Of a DNA stretch of 64,000 bases, positions 1 through 13,073 are shown piece after piece (position 1 is the first letter of the stretch; every line of letters begins with the position of its first letter). The stretch spans positions 35,295,365-35,359,364 of the forward strand of contig OZ021722.1 of the NCBI GenBank assembly GCA_963978545.1, given 5' to 3'. A program made the position numbers and the translations under genes. This DNA is from Linyphia triangularis. Lineage: Eukaryota > Arthropoda > Arachnida > Araneae > Linyphiidae. Below the pieces are notes generated by a model. That model had not been told where the DNA came from, ran no database searches, and was given only the letters and a program-made list of their open reading frames with translations.

Positions 1-577
1 AACACTTTCCTGTTTTTTGAAACTTACATTTTACCCCATGGTCCACAAATTATATAATAATGAAGATTACTTAATTTTATAACAATAATTGTAAATAATA
101 CAAAGTAGCCTTTCCACTGTTTCCAATATCTCACCAAAAAGGAGGGCCAAAAAAATTCAAAAAAGTCCACGGAAGAGCCTGCAAACCAACCAATCACAAA
201 GACTCTTTCATTTCATAATATAAGAAGTTGTATATGGTTGGTGAACATCTCTTTACAAGAGGCGAGAGAAGGAGAACAGCGGCTTAAAGCTCTTGTCTCC
301 GTGTACATATGAAGTTTAATATGATTGGCTGAACCGGAAAGATTTGCTTAATAAGGTTTTATTAAGTTAGTCTATCTAACTTAACTCTCTGTGACTATAA
401 AAAAAATATGGAATTTGCGGATGTGTAACTAAAAAAAAATTATTATTTTTGTTCAGTACTTCCCATAAAAAGACCATTATATTTAAAATTTTCAGAAAAC
501 TTTCAAAATTTAGGGGCCCCCAAGTTTGGGGGCCCCTAGGCCCGGGCCTAGTGGGCCTAATGGTAAATCAGGCCCTG
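1..577 (-). mobile_element. hAT-type non-autonomous element, copy 1 (truncated by window edge)
   Basis: The sequence is an inverted, diverged copy of most of the complete element at 50637-51464. Shared features include the GC-rich terminal segment and the ATTATATAATAATGAAGATTAC-like interior. It ends at 577 with TAAATCAGGCCCTG, the same 14-bp terminus. Its other end lies outside the window. No coding capacity is seen. Confidence 0.85.
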
Positions 578-1258
578 GCTGTATAGATAAGATTTACAAA
601 ATGAAGTAAAATATACCTCCTCGAAAACGATTGAGTCGAAAACCGTTAAGTTCATTTTCTATAACTTATTACACCCTTCTTCATTCTGAGGCGATTTTTT
701 ATTTTTTAATTTACAGCACACTTGTAAAAACGGGATTTTTTTATAACATAAACTTGTAAAAACAGGTTTTTTTTTAAGATTATTTGTCAAAAGATAAAAA
801 ATCGTGAGCTCCATATGTAAAGATTTTTCTGAAATTATTGATAAGAAAGAAATTTCAAAGAATTTATAAATACTATTATAATTTTTTAAATATCAACAAC
901 AATTTAGAATGAGTATTTGAAATATAGTATTATGAGGAATCTAGATGAATCACTTAAACAGGGAATTCTAGTGTAGTTAAAGTTAAAAATGCTTATGTCA
1001 GTATTCTTTACAAAAAGTGTTTTCGAAATAACATTTATAGTGACTAAGATAAATAAACATTGCTACTTTGAACAAAACTAGATAAAAGTGCTGAAGAATT
1101 ACCTTCTTCAGATATCCAACACATTTGAAGATAGAATTAAACGTTATTGTATTTTTTTATTTTTTTAAAGTAGTGAATTTTAACATGTGCTATATTTTAG
1201 CTAGTAGTGAGGCCTCGTGTTGCGGAAATCTGTCATTCGCGTATAGGTCCCAGTTTTT
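578..1258. other. AT-rich intergenic DNA, nothing identified
   Basis: No ORF, RNA or repeat family recognised between the hAT-type element and the minisatellite. Confidence 0.7.
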
Positions 1259-1470
1259 GGCGCTTCGCTCGCAGGAAGGTTCATTGCTACGCAAAATCGA
1301 GCTCGCTTCATTCGCTGAAAAGTTCATTGACACATAAACACAGGCTTACTTCACTCGTTGAAAGGTTCATTGCTATTGAAGCATAGGCTCGCATCGTTCC
1401 CTGAAAAGTTCCTTGCTGCGTAAGCATAAGCTCGCTTCACTCACTAAAATCTAATTTCTACGTAAAGCCT
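1259..1470. repeat. minisatellite, about five degenerate 43-bp units
   Basis: The units follow the pattern GGCTCGCTTCATTCGCTGAA AAGTTCATTGCTACGTAAGCATA with substitutions. Starts are near 1259, 1301, 1343, 1386 and 1429. It is noticeably richer in GC than its surroundings. The 70-codon ORF crossing it is not considered a gene. Confidence 0.8.
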
Positions 1471-1570
1471 TAATATTAGACGCTTCTCCCTTGTCGAGAG
1501 AAGAAGAAAAAAATCCCCATTAATACAATACAATAATACAACACCCCTTTAAGATTATTTTAACACGTGT

Positions 1571-2235
1571 TTGTGGAAAGCAAAATTAGAAGCAAAAACT
1601 ACTTATGTTGAAATTTTCAGAGCTCTAGGCCTATTAGAAGTCGCTTTTTGTGAAAAAATTAATAAAAAACAAATTAAAAATTTAAAATTCCGTTTTTCAA
1701 AAGTAAAATTAAAAGGTCAAAACCATTTATGTCGAAAATTTCAGAGCTGTATCCCTATTAGAAATCGTTTTGTAACATATTTATTAATCAATTAAAAAAT
1801 TAATTAAAAAAAACTAAATGAAAATTTAAAATTCTAATAATAAGTCCAATCAGAAGGCCAAAACTACTTATGTTGAATATTTCAAAGCTGTAGCCCTATT
1901 AGAAGTCATTTTGTAAAAAAATTTGGTTATTAATTAAGAAAATTAATTAAAAAAAAAAAACTAATCAAAATTTTAAAATTCTGTTTTTCAAAACTACAAT
2001 TAGAAGGCTAAAACCACTTATATGGAAAATTTTGGAGCTGTATCTCTATTTGAAGTCGCTTAGTGAGAAAAATTTAATAAAAAAATTAATTAAAAAAGAA
2101 CTAATTAAAATTTTAACATTCTGTTTGACTTGTATACAATTAGAAGGACAAAACTACTTATGCTGAAAATTTCAGAGCTCTACTCCAATTTTAAGTAGGT
2201 TTCTGTAGATCCACAGACAGACAGACAGATTGATT
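1571..2235. repeat. degenerate tandem array, about five 140-150-bp units, ending in (GACA)n
   Basis: Each unit contains a version of AATTAGAAGGCCAAAACTAC, then TTATGTTGAAAATTTCAGAG, then CTGTA(T)CCCTATTAGAAGTC, separated by AT-rich spacers with AATTAATTAAAAAA. The array ends in CCACAGACAGACAGACAG. This may be the end of an unidentified dispersed element. ORFs at 1571-1795 are not believed. Confidence 0.8.
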
Positions 2236-3182
2236 TATTATGATAGATTAAGATTCACAAGTCTGGGAAATAATTTTATATCATTAAACCAAAACGTAAA
2301 ATTTAAGAAATAAGTTTTTGTTTATTATAATTTAAATGTTAAAATACCATGTTACAGAACTTGAACTTGAACAATTATAATTTTTGTGATTGTTATCTAG
2401 GTGTACGATAATGATCCTTTTTGAAAACTCCATCAGACCATTTGTACAGCCGAATCCTGAATCTTATTTACGCAAAAAATTACCATCCTTAACTGATTGT
2501 AACCATAAAACATGTATGATAATTTTACATCGTGGTTACACTACATTTTTACCTATTGTATTAAATTGGAAATTTTTATCTCAATCTGTTCAATAAATAT
2601 AAAATGTTAAAAAAAAAAAAAAACCCTCGCTAAAATGATATTTTACCAAAAAAAAAAAAAAAGAAAAAAAAAGTGCACAAAATTATTGATTATCATTATG
2701 AAAAAGATATTTTACAATAAGGTAATGACTGGAAAATTGGCACATACTTAGTATTTAACAAGAAACAATTATAACGATTCATATACGAGTATTAATTTGA
2801 AAGTTATGACTCAATTAAGTATGCATAAAGTCAATCATTGAATCCTTATATTTTTGCTTTTAACTTTGATAGAAACCTAAAATTTAAATTTGATGCAGAA
2901 CCATTACTGTCCAATGCAGAATCAAAATGAAAATTTCTATTTCCATTATTTCATCAAATATAGATGAAAAATGATAAAAATCTAGCAAAATTAAAAGGAT
3001 TCTTATAATTTTACAACCACAGACACTATAACATTTGAGACTAAAATTCCCAACTTTCGAGACAATTTTTGAGGGGTATAGACCCTTGCACGCTTTAAAT
3101 CATACAAAAGGCATTTCTTCTAATCAAGCTGAAAGTAATAAGAAGAGAATGAACAGAATTCATTTAATCATTTAAGTTGTAG

Positions 3183-3210
3183 GGCTGATCAGAAGAGGCT
3201 GATCAGAAGA
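3183..3210. repeat. 14-bp tandem duplication GGCTGATCAGAAGA
   Basis: Two perfect adjacent copies, at 3183-3196 and 3197-3210. Confidence 0.85.
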
Positions 3211-3816
3211 ACAAAATTCCAGTGATTTCCCCAATATTCACAAGAATTTTTTTATCATGTTCTCTTGATCAATGTTAACGTAATTATTTTTCGTTTACTT
3301 ACCCGAGACAACACAATGGCAAAAAAATTAGAATTCTAACTATAATAGAAGTTGAACTATGATCGTTCGATAACCGGCCTAAGCTCGTCAATATAATATA
3401 CACTTGGAGGTTATTCTATCGCTTTGACATTGGACTTGGCGGAGGAACACTGTTAGGCTCCTAGATTTAAATGCATAATTTTAAGACCGACATCCTTGCT
3501 CGATTAAATCGAAATATAAGCTTTCCACCGAAAATAAAAACTCAAGTCCCACGCATGTTGCAATGTTATATACTATTCTATTTGGTTTGATATCTACTTT
3601 TACTGAATATTCTAACATTATTGTAAAAGAATGGCGTATCAATGGTGTGGCTATACATAACTCGTACTGATGAGAGATTCCTCTGCAATCTCTATTGAAT
3701 CCACTGATCCTTTAAGGCATTATAATGTTAATGTTAAAAAGAAAAATATTTCTGTAAAAGTTATGAAAATTTCAGATATATGATTTAAGAAATTGATCAG
3801 AGTTATTTGAGTGGTC

Positions 3817-3874
3817 ATTGTTCATGCAATGAGTTTGATTTTATAATTGTTCATGCAATGAGTTTGATTTTATA
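3817..3874. repeat. 29-bp tandem duplication
   Basis: Two adjacent identical copies of a unit beginning ATTGTTCATGCAATGAG, at 3817-3845 and 3846-3874. Confidence 0.9.
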
Positions 3875-4439
3875 ATTGTTTATCATATAGTAATGATGAG
3901 AGTAGATATATGATTATAAAAGCAAGCAACAGCAAACTATGTAGCCATTATGTAAATAATAATTAAGTACAGAGAATGATCTTCGGATATTAGAGCTGTT
4001 ATGCTGTGCTGAGCACAATGGTTGTACTTGTATTTCTGGCAGAACTGAATTGATGGTACTTTGTGTTTTTCTATAATTTGTTCTTCATAATGGAAAGGTT
4101 TAATAGTCGTAACTTCACAGAAAATATGAAAACATTAATTAGTTAATAAGTTAGCATCAGCAATACGCAGTCGTTAAAGTTTAGACTGTGATTTCTTACT
4201 TTGAGCTTGGTTTCAGATACGGCTTTTGTTATTAGCACATAAGTGTTGTGAAAAACGTTATGTGTTTTCGAATGCTGCTTGCGGACTCACCATAATTTTG
4301 ATACATAGATTTAAAATCAGTTTGTAGTTAATTCTTATCTATCTATAATTTTATCAAGTGCTTGAATAATGGTATTTATTTATAGCAATCCTGATCTAAG
4401 TCACCTTAATTTTTGTCAAAAGTACTGATATTCCATAAG

Positions 4440-4625
4440 TTGGTTGGTTGTATTCAGATTATCTGGCGCCGTCAGCAACACGAGGGCTATAATGCGCCGA
4501 AACATTCATCATTAGACAAGCCAACATACATTTACAAACACTCATGTCTAACACGGGACTCGAACCCGTAACCTCGCTGTCTAGAAGCCAGCACGCTAAC
4601 CACTATACCGTTTGGTCGGGCCAAG
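4440..4625 (-). mobile_element. tRNA-derived SINE, family A, with 14-bp TSD
   Basis: A reverse-complement copy of the element at 12879-13060 along its full length, with a few substitutions. The B box reads GGTTCGAGTCC on the minus strand. Direct repeats TGATATTCCATAAG flank it at 4426-4439 and 4626-4639. Confidence 0.93.
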
Positions 4626-5871
4626 TGATATTCCATAAGAAACATCCTTCTAAAATACTAACCAATAAAGCAGTTTTAATATAAATCCTTCATCTCTATT
4701 GTCAATTTTTATGTGCAATTGCATTGAACTTTTGCTCTTCATTTTTCATTAACTTATATAGAATGGTTTAGACCCATTTTAATTTTTTTTTATATAAGAA
4801 CTGGAACTTATTATTTTAAGCTCAGATCCAGTTTTCATAATGTTAGACAACTACAAATAAAACATCCTCTCCATGCCTTTGACTGCCTTTTTTTCTACCC
4901 CCAAAACTTTATAGAATGATGCATTACCATTACTAGTCTATTTTCTAAGTTTCAGATCAATTGGATGACAGTAAGTGAGTTAATTTGCTCTCCAAAGATT
5001 TTGCCACGCACCCATACGTCGTAAACAAACAAAATTAAGTTTATATAAAGGATTTAAACACAGGTTAAGTTCAAGACAATTCTAGTATTGCTAAGATATA
5101 AAATCGAGTGAAATAAAAAGGATTTAAGGTCAACGTGTTGCAATTCCATCTCTTCATCCATTCCATATCTTAAAGAAACAAACATAAATACATACACAAT
5201 TCTTAGGTAGTGATACAGGGAATTTTAAATAAAACATTTCTTAATAATCAATTTTAATTGGCAATAATTTTATTTTTTATGTGATATACAGCCATAAAAT
5301 TGCTAAGTAAATAATTACTTAGTAATTATAATGTTAAGAATTTTTTACTAAATTATAATCTATTTGTAAATGTATTTGTGTTTTTTGAGATAAAGAAAAT
5401 ATTTTAATTGTATGTATTGCATTGAGTTAAACCAAGTGTCTTTACTAATCTCACTCATTTTTAGGGCTTAGCAATGCAAATATTATTGAACTTGACCCAT
5501 TTTTTGAATAAATATTTTTGATGGATTAAATGTAAGCAAAACTGTTATGTAATTCATGATATCGAGTAAAGATACGCATAATTTATACTTTTCCATCTCT
5601 CATAAAGATAGAAATATTTTTCTTCAATTTTGTATCTCCTTGGAAATCTGTTTTATGCTTGAAAGAGAAAAAAAAAGTAAGGCAAATCATCCAAACGGTG
5701 TATTGACACGAAGTGAGTTTACTGAGTTCAGTTGTTGCAAATTATAGAAGTACTTTATAGGATCACACGGGGAGAGAATGGATTATATTCATTAAATATT
5801 TCAGATTCATTGTTAATGCTTCATCCCCCCCCACCCCTCTTATAAAAGAAACACTGATTGTTTCAAGACTG

Positions 5872-6051
5872 ATTTGGTTGGTTTGTACCCTCAACGACCT
5901 ATTATTATGCACATTAACGGCTAATGAGGACAGGACCTACAGCTTAACGTTGATTCCGAACCACAACGATTATCAATGCCTAACCTAGGATTCGAACCAG
6001 GCACCTTTGGCATGCGAAACCAGACCGTTAACCCCACAGCCATCAGGTGAG
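5872..6051 (-). mobile_element. tRNA-derived SINE, family B
   Basis: On the minus strand a tRNA-like head with GGTTAACGGTC and the B box GGTTCGAATCC precedes a different body (TTGTGGTTCGGAATCAACG...). The tail ends in AACCAACCAA, like family A. No convincing target duplication is visible, so the ends are approximate. Confidence 0.75.
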
Positions 6052-9000
6052 CTATTTCAAAATGGATGATTTTATTGTCTGTACAGGCGAAACATTAAAT
6101 GTGTCAGTTTCATCAAGAACTAAAATAAATTTAAAGAAACAAAAACATATTTAAAAGACTTACTATAAGAAATATGAGTTACGTCAACGACCTAGAAGTC
6201 ATTTGGGCACATCATGAAGGTTCTCTAGATTCTCAAACATGGACTTAACAAACATTACATAATTTTTGTTTCGTTGGTGATTTTTTGGGTGTTGCAGATC
6301 ATCGAAAATCACAAATTCTTGAATAAAACGTACTTAAGTAACATTTGTATTGGAGAAAAATGGTTAAATTTACTAATGAAAACACAAATGTATATAATCT
6401 TTCTGTTTAATTTGCACTATAGTAACTAAAGTCTAAATAAGAAACACAACAATCACGTATCAAGGCAGTTACGAACAACTAATCGATATTCTTAAAACAA
6501 AACTGCTAATTCTGATTGACTGAAACTGTACTAAGGGCATCTCGTATGGACCCAGTTATTAGTTGGTTTACGTTTTGTGGCGCAAGTTCAAAAAAAGTCT
6601 AAGCTACGCTAAGCTATACCCGGACTATTTAGAAAAACCTAGCAACAGATACACTTTCATATAAAGCAGACATTGCACAGTTGTAGATTGGTTGGTTTAG
6701 ATTGTCTAGCGCAAAGGGTTTTCAAGCGTCACACAATAGGAGGATTAAGAAAAAATTGATCAGATTTACTTGAGTCGAAGAGCCTGATCAGACCGGTATC
6801 TTACGTCCACATTGAAGTGGCAAGAAACTAACAGATAAATCTTGTTCAGTAATATTTACTGAAGTCGTTTAATAATTGTTTGCGATTTTCTCTTTATCAT
6901 CTTTGTAAGTTTGTTCAACTTCATGAATGGTTTGTGTGCATTCGGATAATTTAGCCGTCTCTGTTCCGCACATCGTATTAATCGCTTGTGTGCCGCGTTA
7001 CATCAACTTCCAGTCTGATCAAGTTAATTTCAGGGAGGAGCGTTAAATTTTTTAGTGCCAATACATAGCTACACTGGACAGAAGTAATTATTTTTAGGAG
7101 AACATTTAGGCAACATTTGCTTATCGAATTGAAACAAATTTCAGCAGGCAGCTTCTGAAGCAAGGTTTGCAGTTAAAACCTCAGGGTCTAGTATGGATTC
7201 ATGGGGCGACAATATAACAAAAACTTTTTAAATCTAATTGTAAAACTAAAGTTCTGAAAATAATTCCTAATTGCAACTTAAGAGAAAAGATAACCAAAAA
7301 TACCTGATATCTAAGCCAACATTTGAAAACTTTACCTTTTAATGGTCTCATGCCAAAATAGGAATTTTTTTTCAATTACTAAACATTTTTGAATGACAAA
7401 TTCATCTTTTAGATAGTCGTTTTGTAATTTTCTTATTGTTAATAACGAACATGCATTGACTAATCTTGCCAATGATATAGAATTTATTGAATGAATTGCA
7501 TGCACAGTGTACCTTGAAATTTTTTTTTTAAAAACAGCTGAAACAGAAGTAATTTAATTTGGAAATTCAGTTTTTGTCTTATTATCTTTGGTCATTATCT
7601 CATTTCATTAAGGTAGTGCCGTCTGACTTCGTTAGTTTTGTACCGGCTTTCACACAACTTCAAGTTAGGAAGTTTTATAAACTGATTCTGAAGCAGGCAG
7701 CACATAGAGAACTTTAATAAATACACAACAAAGCGTTTCGCTAATTAAGTGCCCCACAAGCTTGCATGGTCTAAGTAAATAATAACAGTGTGTGTATTAA
7801 AAAAGAGCTCAGCGTTTGAACCCTTCTGCCAATTAAAACCGGCGTTTTAATTACCTTTAAATTCTTTTCAATTAGCGAAGAGACCCGGCCTCTGAAATTA
7901 TCGAAATCTCATTTATTATTTGTATGCATAAAACATTTACCAATTCATCTCAAAGAATGGGGAAGTGACTAACAAGCACTCGTAATTAAAGTCCTTCATT
8001 TTGCGCTTATTTGTTTTAAAAAACGTCGCGTTAATTCATAAAAGTCCGAAAGGAGGGGGAAGGGGGGTTGACATTTTAAAAGTACAAAGAAAAACAAAAT
8101 CATAAAGAGCTGCGAATCGAAACATTTCTTTATAGTTTTAAAGACTTCTTTCTAAAGAGAAGATTCTAAAAAGAAATCGACTTCCAACTCTTGTTTCGAG
8201 GGCTTCGCAAGGGACACCTTCTAGAAATTACGCAGAAAACCCTATATTTAAAACATTCCCCATTATAATCCATTCTGAAATACTTCTTTTTAGTTATAAC
8301 ACACACTCTTAACAGTTCTTCCTCTCCTTCTTAATTTTTTGCCCACCACTCCTCGCCCGTCCTTCTTTAACGCTTTCAAACAGACTTATGTTGCGTATCT
8401 TTCCTTTAGAAGTGCCGAGTAATGATCTTTTACGAAAAGGAGTTTATATCAATGGAGTAAGAACCAAAGGAGGAGGTTTCTTCTTCTTTTATTTAAAAGA
8501 ATGCGTGCAGGGAGAGATGGTAAAATTAGAAGTTTTTGAAACGAGACAAAAAGAAAGAAAGAATAGTTTTAAAAAAAAAGATGGGTTTTGTGGTCTTTCG
8601 TGTGGCTACTTGACGTCGCACTCGCGGTTTTAACGAGTTTCAACAAGATCTTAGAAGATGGTGGAAAGAAATTAGGCGACAAGATACGATGGGAAGGTTC
8701 ATATACTTAAGTGCAGGTTCTTCTGATGAGTACTACGCGATTTTTACGCAGGCTTTAATGCTCAAGGAAGTGATAAGTCAGCTTACAGTAAAACAAATAG
8801 GATTTAAACGATGTTTAATTGTTTTGGGTCGGTTTCTTTCTTTATTGTTATTGATTTTTTTTTTTTGCAAAGAAACATCTAAACATTTAAGCCATATAAT
8901 TTAAATAGAGTATTGTTATTTTTTTCTGTTAAAGTTACTATTTGTGTATACTGGAGGTAAAGTGCGACAATTAAAAACAATTACGACAATTTCGTTTAAA

Positions 9001-9322
9001 TAAAATATTATAATTATCTTTTGATTCGATGAATGTAATTAATTTACAAATCACATCTTATGCTTTCAGTTAAAAAACAACATTTTTGTACCCTATTAAA
9101 AATTTTAACTGCTTAGAGTTTAATTTACTAAGAATAACAAATTGCTTGTGTATTAGCATTAACATTATACCATTGCAGTCAACAGTTTATGCAAAAGTTC
9201 CCTACATCCATTTGTATGTAACCAAGATTCCCAAACAAAGCTACAAATGATAAAGATACTCGTAATATGTCAAATTAAAGGTCTCACCGAAACGAGTTCT
9301 CATAACAAAATTAACCTAAATT
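6052..9322. other. intergenic DNA, no gene identified
   Basis: Except for the island at 7730-8060, this is AT-rich sequence with short ORFs of no recognisable family. Short TTGGTTGGTTT fragments near 6690 recall the SINE tails but cannot be called as copies. Confidence 0.6.
7730..8060. promoter_or_regulatory. candidate regulatory island in the distal 3' flank
   Basis: A non-repetitive sequence with an NK2-type TTAAGTG (7745-7751), several TAATTA/AATTAA cores, a POU-like TTTGTATGCATAA (near 7920) and AAACCGGCGTTTTAATTACC. It has the look of a conserved noncoding element. This is inference only. Confidence 0.3.
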
Positions 9323-9378
9323 GATGAACGAATTGCATAAGGACTCCCGTAAGGGAGTCCTTGTGCAATTCGTTCATC
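9323..9378. repeat. near-perfect 26-bp-stem hairpin with GTAA loop
   Basis: The left arm GATGAACGAATTGC...GGACTCCC and the right arm GGGAGTCC...GCAATTCGTTCATC pair over 26 positions with a single T-G wobble, leaving only GTAA unpaired. Its GC content is above the surroundings. The origin (tiny palindromic MITE, cruciform or structured RNA) is unknown. Confidence 0.9.
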
Positions 9379-12300
9379 CTGAATTATAAATACTATAGAT
9401 AAGTGTAATTTAACAGTTTGTTGGTCGCAATAAAGATAGAAAGATTATTTTAAATTTAATCGCTTCCATAATAACTCTATGTAAATATGTATTCTATATT
9501 AAATATATTGGATAAGAACATAGATATGTGCTGACGTTTCAAGTTTGGCTCCAAACTTGTCAACTTGGCGAAAATTTATTAAAATTAAGTTTTCAAAATA
9601 GCAGGTGTGTTTTTATAAATTGTCAAACTAGATAAATCAAGTAGTTGAAGATTTAATTTATCGGGTAGTTGAATATTTTAAATTTATTTAAAATCGCCAA
9701 ATTGTAAATCTTTTGTATCTGGTCCTGTTGTACTTTCAAAGGTACATGAAACTCTTTGTTCAGGAGCCATGAGTAGCATAATGTAATGTAAGTACTACTC
9801 CTTAGACATGTTCAGTATATAATCCAATATTGACTGGTGACTTCAAATTTTGACTTATAATGAGGATATTTTTAACTACATGATTTAAAATATTTAAATG
9901 CATTTGAAGTTTGAGTAGATTTGCTTATATTATATTTTGTGTCATTTACGTGAAAACGACTGTTATACATAAGCATTTTCACCAAGTACTTAGCATCAAT
10001 TAAGGAAGCAGCAAGCGAATTGAGGAAGAGAGTGAAAATTATTCCAAAAAGTAAGATATTTAAGTTTTTAGTTGAATATTTGAGAAAAGTTATTTTTAAA
10101 TAAATATGAATTGTTTATTTTGATTTATGACCATTATTTGATACGTGATGCTTTATACTAGAAAATGATAATTTGTCGTTGAATTTATTTGGCACATTCA
10201 CACACACACACAAAAAAAAAACTTCAATTTTGTAAAATGAAAATATGAATTTTTTAAAGAATTGCACATTTGTGATTAATCCTTAAATTAGATAGCATAA
10301 AATTATTAATTTCTTACTAAATTAAAAGTAATCTAATATGATTTTTTAGGAAGAAACTATCAGATTCTCATAATTGAAAGAAAAATACAATATATATATA
10401 TATATATATTCAATACCTATGGTATAAAGTATTTGAAATTGTTAATTGTTTAGTATACCATCCGTATTTATTACAATTTTAGAGAAAAACTCCCAGATTC
10501 GTATAATTAAGGTGAAAAAATGTATTCAATACTTACCATACAACGCATTTGAAATTATTAACTGTTCACTAAAGTCACATTGGTATTCATGTACGATACT
10601 TAAAGAACAAACTCTTGGAATTGCATAACTGAAAGAAAGAATACTTTATAAAATACCGTCACGACGTTACTTTTCAAGATGAATTCTTTCCCAACATTAC
10701 ATTAACTACAATTTAATTTTAAGGTTGAAATATAAGATCACAAAAGTTATTTCAACTCAGCACTAAAATTCCTCAAGAGGAACAATCTATTCGAAAAAAG
10801 AAAAAAAAATTAAAATTCAATGTTTTACTGTATAATGATTTAGGGTTTGTTACAAATTATTTGTCTAAAATACTTTGAATTGTATTGAAGTAATGTCTGC
10901 TTATTCTAAACTTATCAAAGCTTGAATTTTATAAACAAAGCTACTTATTGGCATACCTACTTTGTTATGAAAGCTTGATATCACAAGAGTGAGGAAAGGG
11001 TTATAGTGGCTTCATCTAAAAACACCACACCCTTGAAATTGCCCTGAATCTTAGAAGAAGCGCCTCTGTCACTCAAAAGACACCGAGAAACAAAACTTCT
11101 TTAACCCAATATCTCATTTCCTCATGTGCACGCAATTTAAGGAGTGCACTGACAACTTCAAAAACTCAGAAAACAAGTTTCATGAAGATATCTTCCACAT
11201 TAAGTTTTATTCCCTAGGGTGAAGTCTCCTAGAAAATTCCGCCTTACGATTTTCTGCACGAACTCTTCTTCGCAAAGTTGGCTGAAAACTTCACAGAAGA
11301 AACCTTAAAGATGGATAGAAATTGTTCACAAGTAACAAAAAAAAAAAAATTCTTTAGTTTTATGCATCAATTTGCTTCTTTAACAGCTCAGAGGCATGAT
11401 ATAAACGGATGTAAATGCATTTATTTTTTTATTTTTATAAAGATTCCTTGTTCGCTACATTTGCTTCAGAATTATTTTTGCAACTACCTTCTCCCACTCT
11501 GTGCTGGGATATTTAAATCGCCAGTTATCAGTAGAAAACCTAGCTCCAAGCGACGTGTTACTATATAATTATTTTATGATTTGAATTTTCACACTATTCG
11601 CCAGAAATGGAAAATAACAAGCTTTAAAGGGTAGTTTCTATTACAATGAGGATAAAATATTCAACTCACAGTTAACTTAATAGTGTTGTAGTTACTAAAC
11701 TGTTATTTGAATCAATCGCTTGTTTGTTTTAAGTAGAAAATACATAAAATTTTTAATACACTATAAGCATTGTTACCAAAATAATGGTAGCTTTATACTC
11801 TGGATAATTTTTATGTGGTTTTATATAATGAGAAAAAAGTTTAATACAAAATTAAAAGAAAACACATTTCTAAAGGTTTTAGCTCACTTAGAACAAATTT
11901 ATTTTGATAATAAGTTATTAAAGGTTAAAACGAATAGTACGGGAAACTAGAGTAGCAAATTAATAGGATAGAATTTTTATTAAGTTGTCTTTAGATGGAA
12001 AAACTTATAAGAATTATATTTTTATGATTTTATAAAAAGTCTTTCTTGCAATTTGATAATTACTGTGATAGTCATTGTTGTTAAAGATGTAGTTAGGTTT
12101 TAGTTAAATACTTTGGCTTTAGTTTTACATTAAATGGTTAACATAGAATGAACTAGAATTCAAAATAACCATTTCAATACAATATGGAAACCTTTGGTAA
12201 AGTGGAAATTCGTTTAGTTTACTCACCAATATAAATATAAATTAAGTTTGATCTGTATTTTTTCTTTCAGATTTCAAGCTTTATTTTGATCCAAATAGGA

Positions 12301-12479
12301 TCAAAAGCAATTCCTATTTTATTTCTAGAGATCAGATCAAAAGGAATGATTAACTCTATTAACTGTGTGAGAAAGAAATGTTTTTAGTGTGATGATTGTG
12401 ATATTTAAAATTGCGTTTATCACTTCCCAAGCTTTTTAAACTTCATTTAAAATTTTCTATTTATAAAATAAATGGTTTT
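9379..12479. other. AT-rich intergenic DNA, no gene identified
   Basis: Only short simple repeats, such as (TA)n near 10391. The 96-codon ORF at 11278-11568 has no domain or coding signature. Confidence 0.65.
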
Positions 12480-12683
<204 letters not shown>

Positions 12684-12878
12684 ACCTTCGAAACAAAGAA
12701 ACAGGAATACATGTACTCGTTTAAAAGAAAAGAATGGTAAATATTAATTGTAAAAATTATGTTTAACACATTCGCAATACTTCTAAGTAGTAGCAATGAA
12801 TTTTCAGTTTGGTCATCGTCTTTTTTAGGTGCACACCTAATTGCTTTTTCTTTATTCTCGAATCTCTCTCTACTTGTG

Positions 12879-13060
12879 GCCGACCAAACGGTATAGTGGT
12901 TAGCGTGCTGGCTTCTAGACCGCGAGGTTGCGGGTTCGAGTCCCGTGTTGGCATGGGTGTTTGTAAATGTATGTTGGCTTGTCTAATGACGAAATGTTTC
13001 GGCGCATTATAGCCCTCGTGTTGCTGACGGCGCCAGATAATCTGAATACAACCAACCAAC
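12879..13060 (+). mobile_element. tRNA-derived SINE, family A, with 13-bp TSD
   Basis: The 5' part is tRNA-like: an A-box-like TATAGTGGTTAGCGTG and a perfect B box GGTTCGAGTCC, the internal RNA polymerase III promoter. A unique body (GCCCTCGTGTTGCTGACGGC) and a CAACCAACCAAC tail follow. Perfect 13-bp direct repeats CTCTCTACTTGTG flank it (12866-12878 and 13061-13073), as expected for LINE-mediated insertion. A second copy of the same family is at 4440-4625. The tRNA-like head is part of the SINE, not an independent tRNA gene. Confidence 0.93.
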
Positions 13061-13073
13061 CTCTCTACTTGTG

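Larger units (their letters stand above)
2236..4425. other. AT-rich intergenic DNA with short duplications only
   Basis: Apart from the two short tandem duplications listed, nothing is recognisable. The moderately complex stretch 3360-3720 could be a decayed mobile element, but its translations are too broken to assign. Confidence 0.6.

Noticed and set aside
3360..3720. Possible LINE reverse-transcriptase fragment
   Set aside because: Composition suggests old coding DNA, but the translations are too broken to name a domain.
9323..9378. MicroRNA precursor
   Set aside because: The 4-nt loop and near-perfect stem are not those of an animal pre-miRNA, and no known miRNA seed was recognised.
12885..12955. 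Stand-alone tRNA gene
   Set aside because: The tRNA-like A and B boxes belong to a 182-bp SINE with target duplications and a second copy at 4440-4625.
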